Shown in pieces: positions 40,237-49,199 of a DNA stretch of 64,000 nucleotides (its first letter is position 1; every line of letters starts with the position of its first letter). Made by a program: the position numbers and the translations under genes. Origin of the DNA: an uncultured Anaerolineae bacterium (GTDB lineage Bacteria > Chloroflexota > Anaerolineae > Anaerolineales > Villigracilaceae); assembly GCA_903846015.1 (NCBI GenBank), contig CAIMZS010000300.1:1-64000 (forward strand). The letters are read 5' to 3'. Below the pieces are notes generated by a model that was given only the letters and a program-made list of their open reading frames with translations, did no database searches and was not told where the DNA came from.

Positions 40237-42912
40237 ATGTTAATAAAATCTTTTAAAAGGACAGTCCGTTCGACCGCTCGCCCCATCTTAATACTGATGA
40301 TAGCAGCGGCATTGGTGTTTTCAAGCGCGAATATTGTATACGCAGTGGCCCCCGCGTTTTCTCCAGCCGCTGTTGTTGCAGCCGTTATCCCGGTCGTGGC
40401 ATCCAGCACGCAGTTCGACATCACTGGCTTTCTACAAAGTGCCACGGTGAACAACACCGCCGACCCGCATTCTGGCGGTGTCTTGACGGTTAACGGCCAC
40501 ACGGTTATCGTGCCCGCTGAAACGATCGTTATTTTGCCGGCCAACGCACTCACCTGGCAGGAACTCTTCACTCATGCCCCGGCCCCGTACACCGGTACTG
40601 CCACCGGCATGGCGCTGAACGATCTTCCCAAGCCCCTCACCACCTACGAAGTTCATGTTGTGGGCAACCGGGTGATTAATGGGAACGGCGACCGTTATAT
40701 TGCCGGTATGGTGGACATTTCTCAACAGGGGCTGAATTCAGGCCAGGGTTACATCAACTTCATCAACTACGCCACCGGCGAAATGGAAGTCGGCGGCACA
40801 CCTGGCGCTGCCGGAACCGGCACACGCCTGCAAATCAACGATCCCGCTGTTGGGCTGACAGGCACAGGCCGCTATGGCCGTGCTGTAACCCCTGACGACC
40901 GCTTCCAGGTCGATCAGGACAACCCGACCATCGCGGCCGAGACAGGCTTCCCGATGTGCCTCCCGCGCACCGATCCGGCTGCAGCTGACGACCCGCTCTG
41001 CCCACAGGCCAATCGCCCGGTTATCAACGCTGCCGCCACTGATCAATCTGGCATTACCCCGCAGCCTAACACACTCATTGCGGGCCAATTCTACACGCTG
41101 TTCCGGATGGACTCCCCAGCGAACATCGATACCAACCCCCTGCTCTGCCTGCGCACGCCTTGCGCGGATCCCCGCATCCAGGCCCCCTTTGAGATTGGTG
41201 ATTATGTGACCTTCGCGGGCAACATCATTCAAGATGGCGGCGCGAACGGCGGCTACTACGTTTCAGCCCACACCATCACCGCCAGCCTGGGTATTTATAC
41301 CCAGCCCGGCATCGACCCGGCCTATGTGACGATCGAAGTGTCACTGATCGGCACCGGCGGTCTGACCGTCTTCGGCGCAGGTGAGGCAGCTGTTCGAACG
41401 AGAATCGAAGGCATGACCACCGATGAGTCCCGCATGATCCGCGTTTATGGTGTTGATATCAATCCAGCCACCGGCGCAACGAGCGATCGCGAATGGGGCA
41501 CCATTTTTGCACAAGTCCCACCCCTCGGCGCTGTACGTGGCCGTTGGCGCTTGCGCCCACCATGCACCGCGGCGATCGCAACTGACAAGGTCTGCACACC
41601 GCCCCCGGCTGGTCAATACATCCCGCCGACCCGCGAATTGCGCGCCGTGATCACTGGACTTTCCCAGTTCGTGCCCGGCACCATCACTCCCAACGCGGCC
41701 AGCCAGATTCCTGTCAGCCCGGCTGTCGCTTGCACCTATGTCAACGGCTTCGCCACTAACCAACCTTGTACGACTGCCAATGGTATCTTCTACGGCCAGT
41801 ATCACGCCCCGATCGGTGAGTACATCTTCCCCGAGAACGTGCCTGGCACGGCCGTGCCTGAGGCCAACTTCAACACGATTAACTTCCTCGCTTATGGTGG
41901 ATACCAGTCGATTACCGGTGTCCAAGCCGGGGTGCTCAATCCCTGGCCCAGCAGCTTCGCCCCGGCAGCACTTGTCTGCGCTGGCGCAACGCTGAACGGC
42001 GCACCCTACTCAGTCGCCAGTGGTGGCAGCATCCAACTGTCCGGCAGTGTGACCGCAGGCGCGACTACACCTGTCAAAGTCCAATGGATAGCTGGAACCA
42101 GCCTGCACGGCACGAATCTGAACGGCGCCTTAACCGGTGCGTCCACAACCACGCCAATCTTCAATGCATTAGGCCTGGTCGCGGGAACCTATTTCCTGGA
42201 CTTCGCAGCTGCGAATCCCTGCGGCGTATCCACCACCAGTTCGACCATTGTGGTGCAAGCGGCGCCACCACCCACCATCAATGCGATCCAGAACCAGAAC
42301 GTCACCGCAGGCAATCCGGTCACCATCAATGCCTCGAGCGCTTCGCTCCCGGCACCGACCTGGGCCTGGTTACAGACTGGCGGGCCAGCCAATCCTATCA
42401 TTACTCAGACACCTTCGGCCGCCACTGCCAGTGCTACATCATCCATAGCATTCACACCAACTATTGCAGGGATTTACACCTACAGTGTAACGGCCACGAA
42501 CGCGAATGGCACATCCCCGGCAACGACTGTCACAGTCAGCGTCACTGCCTCAGTGCCAACCAATATCACGTTCGGCGGCACCCTCGAATATCGTATCTCC
42601 AAGCAGCGCCTGGTGATGACAGCCACCTCAACTGACCCAACCATTACCGGGATGACGTTGATGCCATACCTGACAGATTCCGGAACCATCTTTGATCCGG
42701 CCACACTGGGCGCCAGCCTGACGATTTCACTGGTCACCCCCGGAACCTGGACGATCACGGCAGTCGGCGCTCCGAAACCAGCTTGTAACCTGGTTGCCAC
42801 CTATGCGACACCTTGCTCGCAGACGCCGATCACGGTCAAGGCCTGGTTCAATGTTCCGACGAACTATGTCGGCACCAGTGGCCCAACCGCAATGCAAAAG
42901 ATCAGAAATTAG
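40237..42912 (+). CDS. Large exported protein with Ig-like domains and shared C-terminal module
   Basis: 891 residues. Signal peptide 'PILILMIAAALVFSSANIVY' with cleavage near residue 36 (VYA-VA). The N-terminal 500 residues ('FDITGFLQSATVN', 'TVNGHTVIVPAETIVILPAN', 'GEYIFPENVPGTAVPE') are beta-rich and unfamiliar. Next come two Ig/PKD-like domains (about 580-790). The last 100 residues, 'LEYRISKQRLVMTATSTDPT', 'PYLTDSGTIFDP', 'GTWTITAVGAPKP', parallel the end of the multicopper oxidase ('SAYKISKQTLTITATSNSIA', 'PYLTTTAVMFDP', 'GVWSLTLTGAPQP'). The protein probably sits on the cell surface together with the oxidase; enzymatic activity is not evident. Confidence 0.72.
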   Translation: MLIKSFKRTVRSTARPILILMIAAALVFSSANIVYAVAPAFSPAAVVAAVIPVVASSTQFDITGFLQSATVNNTADPHSGGVLTVNGHTVIVPAETIVILPANALTWQELFTHAPAPYTGTATGMALNDLPKPLTTYEVHVVGNRVINGNGDRYIAGMVDISQQGLNSGQGYINFINYATGEMEVGGTPGAAGTGTRLQINDPAVGLTGTGRYGRAVTPDDRFQVDQDNPTIAAETGFPMCLPRTDPAAADDPLCPQANRPVINAAATDQSGITPQPNTLIAGQFYTLFRMDSPANIDTNPLLCLRTPCADPRIQAPFEIGDYVTFAGNIIQDGGANGGYYVSAHTITASLGIYTQPGIDPAYVTIEVSLIGTGGLTVFGAGEAAVRTRIEGMTTDESRMIRVYGVDINPATGATSDREWGTIFAQVPPLGAVRGRWRLRPPCTAAIATDKVCTPPPAGQYIPPTRELRAVITGLSQFVPGTITPNAASQIPVSPAVACTYVNGFATNQPCTTANGIFYGQYHAPIGEYIFPENVPGTAVPEANFNTINFLAYGGYQSITGVQAGVLNPWPSSFAPAALVCAGATLNGAPYSVASGGSIQLSGSVTAGATTPVKVQWIAGTSLHGTNLNGALTGASTTTPIFNALGLVAGTYFLDFAAANPCGVSTTSSTIVVQAAPPPTINAIQNQNVTAGNPVTINASSASLPAPTWAWLQTGGPANPIITQTPSAATASATSSIAFTPTIAGIYTYSVTATNANGTSPATTVTVSVTASVPTNITFGGTLEYRISKQRLVMTATSTDPTITGMTLMPYLTDSGTIFDPATLGASLTISLVTPGTWTITAVGAPKPACNLVATYATPCSQTPITVKAWFNVPTNYVGTSGPTAMQKIRN

Positions 42913-42924
42913 TAATTAACAAAC

Positions 42925-42964
42925 AGCCGGTGATGAGAAGCTGGGAAGCCTCTCATCACCGGCT
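42925..42964. terminator. Hairpin after the large exported protein gene
   Basis: Fourteen-base perfect arms (42925-42938 and 42951-42964, AGCCGGTGATGAGA and complement), 12-base loop, 13 bp after the stop. Weak T content after it, so termination is likely but not certain. Confidence 0.6.
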
Positions 42965-43076
42965 CATTGGCTTCTGACAGCCTCACCCGAAAAAATGTCA
43001 CCCTGAAAATTCTTGATCAGAAGCCAGGCTGACGCATGACACCAGATTATGCTGGTGGCCAAAAGGAGCATATCCT

Positions 43077-45443
43077 ATGATCACTTCACTAACAAAACCA
43101 ATTCACGGCCTCTGGCTGGAATTTTGCAAAACAACCAGTCGGTTTGCGCGCTACGGTCGCATCCTGAGGTTGGCATTTATTGGGCTTGGGCTTCTTATGA
43201 GCCTGGTTGGCCCTCAAGCTGCGCGCGCCGCCACGATAACCGTATCGAATCTAAATGACAGCGGACCAGGCTCACTGCGGCAAGCGATTGCCGATGCTCT
43301 GCCCGGCGATACCATCACTTTTTCTGTAAGTGGTACGATCACCCTGACCAGTGGCGAACTGGTGGTGAACAAAGACCTGACTCTCAGCGGCCCAGGCGCC
43401 ACCAATCTGAGCATCAGCGGTAACCTGGCCGTCCCCATTCTGGAGCGCGTGATCAATAATTCCGCGATACTGGCGATCAGTGGACTGACCATTCGCAGCG
43501 GCACGGCACTCAGCGGCGGCGGTATCTTGAATTCCGGCGATTTGACCGTCACGGATAGTGTCCTGACGGACAACCGCGCCAAAGGGGAGGGTGGCGGCAT
43601 CTTCAACAACGGCACACTCCACATCAGCAACACTACCATCTCCGCTAATCTTACAGAGCTCTTCAATGCAACAGACGCCAGCGGCGCTGGGATCTATAAC
43701 GCTGGTTCTGCCTTCGTCACCCACAGCACATTCTATAGCAACATCGTCCATGACAATGGCAGCGCTTTCCTCAATGCCATTGGTGCCACTGCAACCATTA
43801 CCGACAGCACATTCTCGTTCAATCAAGAGAATGGCATCGCGGCCGTCTACAACGACAAGTTGGGCGGTCTGCTGCAGCTCAATAATGTAACGCTCACAAC
43901 GAACATTGGAAGTAAGAAGTCTACCGGTCTATTTTCGGATGGAGGGCCGGTGAATTTGGCGAACAGCATTGTGGCTGGCAATACCACCCAGGGTGGCTCC
44001 AGTCTGCCAGATTGCGCCGGTCCGATCACATCTCTTGGTCACAACTTGATTGGCAATGCCACGGGTTGTACGATCAGCGCTGCAACTGGCGATCTGTTGG
44101 GGACCGACATTGCTCCGATCGATGCCAAGCTGGGGCCATTGACGGATAATGGTGGCCCGACCTTGACGCACACTTTGCTGTTGGGCAGCCCGGCGATCGA
44201 TGCAGGCAGCCCTGCTGCGCCTGGCAGTGGTGGTGGCGCTTGTGATTCTACTGACCAACGTGGGTTTGTGCGCCCGGTCACCGGTGCAATCAGTTTGACA
44301 TGTGATATTGGCGCGATCGAGTCTGGCAGCTTTTTACCTTCGACTGCCACGGCAACCAACCTTCCCCCTACGGCGACAAGTCTTCCCCCTACGGCGACCA
44401 GCCTTCCACCCACAGCAACCAACCTTCCGCCCACAGCGACCAGCCTTCCACCCACAGCGACCAGCCTTCCACCCACAGCAACCAACCTTCCACCCACAGC
44501 AACCAACCTTCCACCCACAGCAACCAACCTTCCGCCCACAGTGACCAGTGTGGCCCCGTTTGTGACCGCGCCAGTTTTGATCAGCCCCCAGGGTGATTCA
44601 GAGGTTATCGGCACACCTACCTTTGTCTGGTGGGCAAGTGCAGTGGGATACCAGTTTGAGTATGATAACAACTTTGATTTCTCCAGCCCAACGTTCACTT
44701 CTGTAGAATTGACAACTCGCATTATCATGCCGCCCACAATGGCGCCCGGTATTTATTCATGGCATGTCCGCGCCAAGGATGCTGCTGGAAACTGGAGTGC
44801 CTGGAGTCTGGCGCGCGTAGTCACCATCAAACCGCCGGTTCCATTAGCACCTGTTCTCGTTGCGCCATCCGATGAACTGGTTACCAATGACACCAGCCCC
44901 AACCTGGCATGGAAAGCTGTGCCTTATGGGAATACCTACGAGATTGAGATTTACAGGGTAACCAACTTCGCCTTAAAGATACAGAGCTTTATTGGAGCGC
45001 CCGGAATTCTCAACTACACCGCAGCAGATCTGGTTGATGGTGTTTACTATTGGCATGCGCGCGCGATCAATGTCAACAATGTGCCCGGAGTATGGAGCAG
45101 GGCTCGCTTGTTCAAGATCGACACCGTTCCGCCCGTCGCGCCACTCTTGAGCAAGCCATGGGATGGTGCGTCTGTTACCCATACCCCAATATTTGTGTGG
45201 CTGCCAGCTAGAACTGCAGCCAGGTATCAGTTCCAATACGACAATGAAGCAGATTTCTCCAGTCCGATTTTTACATCTGGAGAACTGGCGAAGCTAAAAA
45301 TTAACCCGCCCGCAATGTTGGTTGGCACGTATTTCTGGCATGTACGCAGCCGGGATGCTGCCGGTAATTGGAGCGCCTGGAGCCTGGCGCGGAGTGTCAC
45401 AATTGTTCAAGTCGTGGTTGGCAAACCTGCCCTGGCTAAATAA
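43077..45443 (+). CDS. Exported adhesin-like protein: choice-of-anchor Q domain, LPPTAT linker, Fn3-like repeats
   Basis: 788 residues. A long signal region (about 1-51, cleavage near AARA-AT) precedes 'NLNDSGPGSLRQAIADALPG', the classical start of choice-of-anchor Q / right-handed beta-helix proteins, with repeated 'GGGIFNNGTLHISNTTIS'-type turns up to about residue 420. A linker of nine LPPTATS/N heptads follows, then three domains of about 95 residues with 'FVWWASAVGYQFEYDNNFDF', 'YSWHVRAKDAAGNWSAWS' and near-identical phrases again at the end, fibronectin type III-like. Likely a surface adhesin or matrix protein. It ends the copper locus on the same strand, behind a hairpin. Confidence 0.8.
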   Translation: MITSLTKPIHGLWLEFCKTTSRFARYGRILRLAFIGLGLLMSLVGPQAARAATITVSNLNDSGPGSLRQAIADALPGDTITFSVSGTITLTSGELVVNKDLTLSGPGATNLSISGNLAVPILERVINNSAILAISGLTIRSGTALSGGGILNSGDLTVTDSVLTDNRAKGEGGGIFNNGTLHISNTTISANLTELFNATDASGAGIYNAGSAFVTHSTFYSNIVHDNGSAFLNAIGATATITDSTFSFNQENGIAAVYNDKLGGLLQLNNVTLTTNIGSKKSTGLFSDGGPVNLANSIVAGNTTQGGSSLPDCAGPITSLGHNLIGNATGCTISAATGDLLGTDIAPIDAKLGPLTDNGGPTLTHTLLLGSPAIDAGSPAAPGSGGGACDSTDQRGFVRPVTGAISLTCDIGAIESGSFLPSTATATNLPPTATSLPPTATSLPPTATNLPPTATSLPPTATSLPPTATNLPPTATNLPPTATNLPPTVTSVAPFVTAPVLISPQGDSEVIGTPTFVWWASAVGYQFEYDNNFDFSSPTFTSVELTTRIIMPPTMAPGIYSWHVRAKDAAGNWSAWSLARVVTIKPPVPLAPVLVAPSDELVTNDTSPNLAWKAVPYGNTYEIEIYRVTNFALKIQSFIGAPGILNYTAADLVDGVYYWHARAINVNNVPGVWSRARLFKIDTVPPVAPLLSKPWDGASVTHTPIFVWLPARTAARYQFQYDNEADFSSPIFTSGELAKLKINPPAMLVGTYFWHVRSRDAAGNWSAWSLARSVTIVQVVVGKPALAK
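44361..44549 (+). repeat. 21-bp tandem repeat encoding LPPTATS/N
   Basis: Nine copies of a 21-bp unit (CTTCCACCCACAGCAACCAA type) form the Pro/Thr linker of the adhesin-like protein. Inner copies are almost identical, the first two use CCCCCTACGGCG. Confidence 0.92.
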
Positions 45444-45491
45444 TGCTGCCATGTAAATGCGTCATTATGCGGGACTGCTCTTGATCTTGTT

Positions 45492-45537
45492 CTTGCTCTA
45501 ACCAGCGATAGTCCCGGTTCCTGCACGAGGTGCCATC
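45492..45537 (+). repeat. Dispersed repeat copy
   Basis: CTTGCTCTAACCAGCGATAG, then TCCCGGTTCCTGCACGAGGT and GCCATC. Same order as the left half of the 18671-18761 copy, in the gap after the adhesin-like gene. Confidence 0.85.
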
Positions 45538-45552
45538 CGTGTAATCAGTGAC

Positions 45553-45596
45553 AATCTGTCTGCCAGGGAAGTAACCTGACAGACAGATTTGTTTTT
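45553..45596 (+). terminator. Terminator after the adhesin-like gene
   Basis: Ten-base arms AATCTGTCTG (45553-45562) and CAGACAGATT (45580-45589), loop with extra pairing, then TGTTTTTG. The rest of the gap to 45851 is AT-rich with no feature I can name; it should hold the promoter of the kinase gene. Confidence 0.75.
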
Positions 45597-45851
45597 GAGA
45601 AGTAATATGTCGATGCGTACAGAATAATGGGGATACCCTTTTTCCCACAAATCTGATGAGATCCCCTTTTAGCATCCATTAATTGGGAGATATAATTCAA
45701 AGTTATAATACTGAAATAGGATCAGTGTAAAACAAGTAAAGTTCTGAAAATTTAGCGGTGGTTGGTTTATGATCTTTCCGGGTTTGGCAGGGTCTTTAAT
45801 CCCAGGTCATAGTTTGCGAACTTGTCGGTGTTTTCCAGAGGCAAAGAGAAA

Positions 45852-47279
45852 ATGTTTACTGGTATTTTTAATCATATAGCTCGCTTGAGCCTGGTTCAGC
45901 GGTTTACCTTCGTCAGCCTGATCTTTATGCTGGCTGGTTCGGCTGGAATTGGCTGGTGGGTGGGGGAACAAATAAAAATTGGGGTGGTCAAAGAGTCGGC
46001 TGCCACCACCGCTTTGTACATGGATAGTTTTATTGATCCCAACCTTCAAGAACTCAGCCATTCAGCATCACTTACACCTGAGCACATCTCGAACCTGACC
46101 AGTTTGCTCAACCAAACTGCGTTTGGTAGCCAGATCGTTGCCTTCAAAGTCTGGGATTCTGAAAACCGTATTCTATACAGCGCCAATCCAGTCTTGATTG
46201 GGCGCGTCTTTCCCTCGGATGGGGACATTGCGCGTGCCTGGCAGGGCGAAGTGGTGGCGAGCATCAGCAATTTGCAGGATGAAGAAAACGTTGAAGAACG
46301 GCTAGGCTATTCAAGATTGCTTCAAATCTATAGCCCCGTACGGTTAGATGGAACGGGGCAAACTATTGCAGTAGCCGAGTTCTACCAGAAGATCGATACA
46401 TTGGACCTGGAAATTGCAACTGCGCAAAGGCGCAGCTGGTTGGTATTGGCTACAACCATGCTGAGCATATTTTTGTTGTTGGTGGGTTTTGTAAACCGGG
46501 CCGGCAGAACTATTAATGTTCAAAAAACAGAATTAACCCAGCAGGTGGCCCAGTTGACGGAACTCATGACTCAGAACGATGAACTTAATGGACGCATCAA
46601 ACGCGCTGCCGCCAATGCCACTGCCATCAACGAACGCTTTCTGCGCCGGATCAGCGCTGAACTGCACGATGGGCCAACTCAGGATCTCGGCCTGGCCCTG
46701 CTGCGGTTGGGTCATGTGATTGAAAAAAACGGTGCAGGTCGGGTTGAATCTGAAAATAGCCCATTGCATGAACAACTGCCAGTCATCCAGGATTCTCTAA
46801 ATAATGCTCTTACCGAAATGCGTACGATCGCAGCCGGTCTGGGGCTGCCGCAGTTGGAGAAACTGACACTCGCAGAGGTTTTTTCGCGCGCCATCCGCTC
46901 ACATGAGCGCCGTACCGGCACCCAGGTCGTCCTGGAAACCATCGATTTGCCAGCGCAAGCCGCGTTGTCGGTCAAAATCACCGTTTATCGTCTTGTTCAG
47001 GAAGCTCTCAATAACGCTCATCGTCACGCAAAAGGGATCGGTCAGCAAGTTCGTGCCACTTGTAAACGCAATGAACTGAATATCGAGATTACAGATCAGG
47101 GCCCTGGGTTCGATGTTGACGGTCCCATTGATTGGGATGAGCATCTGGGCCTGGCTGGGATGCGCGAGCGAGTGGAAAGCCTGGGAGGGTTGTTTCGTAT
47201 CGAAAGCGAAATTGGTAAGGGCACAAAAGTTGTGGCCCATCTAATGTTGAAAGAATCTGGAGTCCGTCTCGATGAATAA
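45852..47279 (+). CDS. Sensor histidine kinase (HisKA_3/HATPase)
   Basis: 475 residues from the ATG at 45852. Membrane helix 1 (about 15-38, 'FTFVSLIFMLAGSAGIGWWV'), an extracytoplasmic PAS/CACHE-like sensor of 150 residues ('KVWDSENRILYSANPVLIG'), helix 2 ('WLVLATTMLSIFLLLVGFV'), a short coiled coil, HisKA_3 with His272 in 'RRISAELHDGPTQDLGLALL', and HATPase with 'YRLVQEALNNAHRHA' and 'GLAGMRERVESLGG'. Its 3' end overlaps the regulator gene by 8 bases, so the two are one system. Because that regulator has no DNA-binding domain, output may go through another protein. Confidence 0.9.
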   Translation: MFTGIFNHIARLSLVQRFTFVSLIFMLAGSAGIGWWVGEQIKIGVVKESAATTALYMDSFIDPNLQELSHSASLTPEHISNLTSLLNQTAFGSQIVAFKVWDSENRILYSANPVLIGRVFPSDGDIARAWQGEVVASISNLQDEENVEERLGYSRLLQIYSPVRLDGTGQTIAVAEFYQKIDTLDLEIATAQRRSWLVLATTMLSIFLLLVGFVNRAGRTINVQKTELTQQVAQLTELMTQNDELNGRIKRAAANATAINERFLRRISAELHDGPTQDLGLALLRLGHVIEKNGAGRVESENSPLHEQLPVIQDSLNNALTEMRTIAAGLGLPQLEKLTLAEVFSRAIRSHERRTGTQVVLETIDLPAQAALSVKITVYRLVQEALNNAHRHAKGIGQQVRATCKRNELNIEITDQGPGFDVDGPIDWDEHLGLAGMRERVESLGGLFRIESEIGKGTKVVAHLMLKESGVRLDE

Positions 47280-47748
47280 AATTAGACTGGTAATTGTGGA
47301 TGATCATCCCCTTTTTCGGGAGGGTGTCGTTGCGATACTTGGAACTGAGCCTGATCTTGAGTTTGTAGGCCAGGGCGCTTCTGCCGAAGATGCCATGCGT
47401 TTGGCTCTTAGCCTGCTGCCGGATATCATTATTCTTGATATCAATATGCCTGGCGGAGGTATTGACGCCGCCCAGGCCATCACCGATGCGCTTCCGGTCA
47501 TAAAGATCATGGTACTCACCGGATCAAATGATGAAGATGATGTCTTGAACGCGCTTCAGGCGGGTGCAAAGGCGTATGTATTGAAGGGTGTAACCGCGGG
47601 AGAGCTGGTTGATATCTTGCATAGAGTACAAGATGGGCAAAGGGTTGTGACCCCGTCGTTGATGGCAAGCTTGCATCTGGAGATAAAGCCAATCTCACTG
47701 GATGATCCCGATCACGGCGCGGGAAACAAACCCGGAGTAGCTGTGTGA
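47272..47748 (+). CDS. Response regulator with receiver domain only (LuxR HTH lost)
   Basis: 158 residues. Receiver: 'VIVDDHPLFREGVVAILGTE', Asp56 in 'IIILDINMPGGG', 'MVLTGSNDEDD', 'AYVLKGV'. It parallels the full-length regulator at 27555 up to about residue 140, then ends in 'ISLDDPDHGAGNKPGVAV' instead of a LuxR HTH; no HTH remnant follows in any frame I checked on this strand. It is either a truncated gene or a receiver-only protein whose phosphate passes to another regulator. The start overlaps the kinase gene. Confidence 0.82.
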   Translation: MNKIRLVIVDDHPLFREGVVAILGTEPDLEFVGQGASAEDAMRLALSLLPDIIILDINMPGGGIDAAQAITDALPVIKIMVLTGSNDEDDVLNALQAGAKAYVLKGVTAGELVDILHRVQDGQRVVTPSLMASLHLEIKPISLDDPDHGAGNKPGVAV

Positions 47749-47815
47749 TCTTTCGCAGGATACCGCGCCGGGGCGACATCACCGGCATCAGGGCTTCAAT
47801 CGCTTTTGCTTTGTT

Positions 47816-49051
47816 CTAATTATGGTCATCCTGCGAGGTAGACTCCGGTTCCTGGGGACCAGTCCGGATAATCATGGTCTTCCTTTGATAAAAAAACACA
47901 CCCAGCCCCAGCCCGGCTGTGGCCAGCAATATCCCTGCCCCCCAGAGAAGGGTACCGTTTCCGGCGAACGGGAGCGGCGTTGGTGTGGGGGTTGGGCTGG
48001 GATGAACGGGTGTGGCTGTTATCGAAATCGGTGTATCCGTGGCAGTCGGGGTCAACGTTGACGGCAATGGGGTTGGTGTAACGGTGGCGGGCGGAGTTAC
48101 CTGCAAGTATAGTTTTTGATTGGGTTGAATAATGGATGTTTTGGTCAGCCCATTCCAGGCCATCAAATCGTTGACTGAAACAGAATATCGGGCTGCAATC
48201 CACGAGAGGGTTTCGCCGCTCCTGACAGTGTGGTAATACTTGCCGTCAAGGGCGGGGGTCAGAAGTTGGAGCGGGCCTAAGGTTGGGCTGAGGGTGCTCA
48301 GTGCCGTATAGATGATTAATTTTTGCCCAATTTTCAGCGTAGCGTTTTGGGCCAGGTTATTCCAATTTTTGAGATCAATGATGGTGATTTTATAAGCGAT
48401 TGCAATCGCCCAGAAGGATTGTCCAGCTTCGACGGTATGGAATACTTTGCCATCCGAATCGGGCGTGGCGATTTTGACAGGCATGACTAACTGGGAAACG
48501 CTGCTGCCGGGTGTGCCGCCAGGGTTGGCAGGAGTTGTTCCACCGGATGTGTATTCACCGCATGATTTTCCGCTGGTGTAAGCGGCCTGTAAAATGTAGT
48601 AGGTCATGCCGTTGGCAGCTTTGGCGGTTCCGGCGCCAACATTGCAGTAGGCCGGAATGACCGCTGGAAGCATGTGATCCGGGTCAGACCATACCGAAAG
48701 AATCCAATCGATGGATGAATTAAGACCGACTGCAAAGTTTTCGGTGGCCCACACTTTTGAGCCTCCACCATAACCGGCGGAGGCCAATCGCCCCGAAACG
48801 TCACCGATGTGCCATGACATCTGGCTGGCAGCCATGGTTTGAGCGGTGGATTGAGCCACGGCATCGATGATGGGGTCCTCGACCAGCGCTGGCAGTCCAT
48901 TGGAGACCCGCAAGGAATTCATCGCCGCGATCAGAGCATAGGCTGAGACTTCAGCCGCGGGCTGTCTCGCCTGCGCACCGGCTGGCAGGCAAACAAGCCC
49001 CACCAGCAGCAACAATACAAGATAACTCCTGAGCAGTGTTTTTGCTTTCAC
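47816..49051 (-). CDS. CAP-domain protein with two LysM repeats and C-terminal anchor
   Basis: 411 residues from the GTG at 49051 (the ATG 8 bases earlier runs into a stop). Signal peptide (1-28, PAGAQA), CAP/SCP domain (about 35-160) with 'LIAAMNSLRVSNGLPALVED', 'MSWHIGDVSGRLASAGY', 'ATENFAVG' and 'WILSVWSDPDHMLPAVIPAY'. Two LysM modules (about 203-247 and 272-316): 'FHTVEAGQSFWAIAIAYKIT', 'YHTVRSGETLSWIAARYSVS'. Then a Thr/Pro-rich wall-spanning linker, a membrane helix near 370-390 and a polar tail. LysM should bind peptidoglycan, the helix anchors it; CAP activity is unknown. Confidence 0.88.
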   Translation of the reverse strand: MKAKTLLRSYLVLLLLVGLVCLPAGAQARQPAAEVSAYALIAAMNSLRVSNGLPALVEDPIIDAVAQSTAQTMAASQMSWHIGDVSGRLASAGYGGGSKVWATENFAVGLNSSIDWILSVWSDPDHMLPAVIPAYCNVGAGTAKAANGMTYYILQAAYTSGKSCGEYTSGGTTPANPGGTPGSSVSQLVMPVKIATPDSDGKVFHTVEAGQSFWAIAIAYKITIIDLKNWNNLAQNATLKIGQKLIIYTALSTLSPTLGPLQLLTPALDGKYYHTVRSGETLSWIAARYSVSVNDLMAWNGLTKTSIIQPNQKLYLQVTPPATVTPTPLPSTLTPTATDTPISITATPVHPSPTPTPTPLPFAGNGTLLWGAGILLATAGLGLGVFFYQRKTMIIRTGPQEPESTSQDDHN

Positions 49052-49092
49052 AAACTCATTATAATAGCGGAACGGGTCTTATTCAACCTTCC

Positions 49093-49128
49093 CATGCTGC
49101 AACCGGGACTATCGCAGATTAGAGCAAG
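49093..49128 (-). repeat. Dispersed repeat copy, reverse orientation
   Basis: CATGCTGCAACCGGGACTAT followed by CGCAGATTAGAGCAAG, which is the reverse complement of the start of the 18671 copy (CTTGCTCTAATCTGCG...). It lies in the divergent gap between the CAP/LysM gene and the phosphatase gene. Confidence 0.82.
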
Positions 49129-49199
49129 AGCATCCGGATAGGTGGCTGCAATATTCTGATGGATCATAAAAACAAAGCCAGACATACAAGGAATCATCC

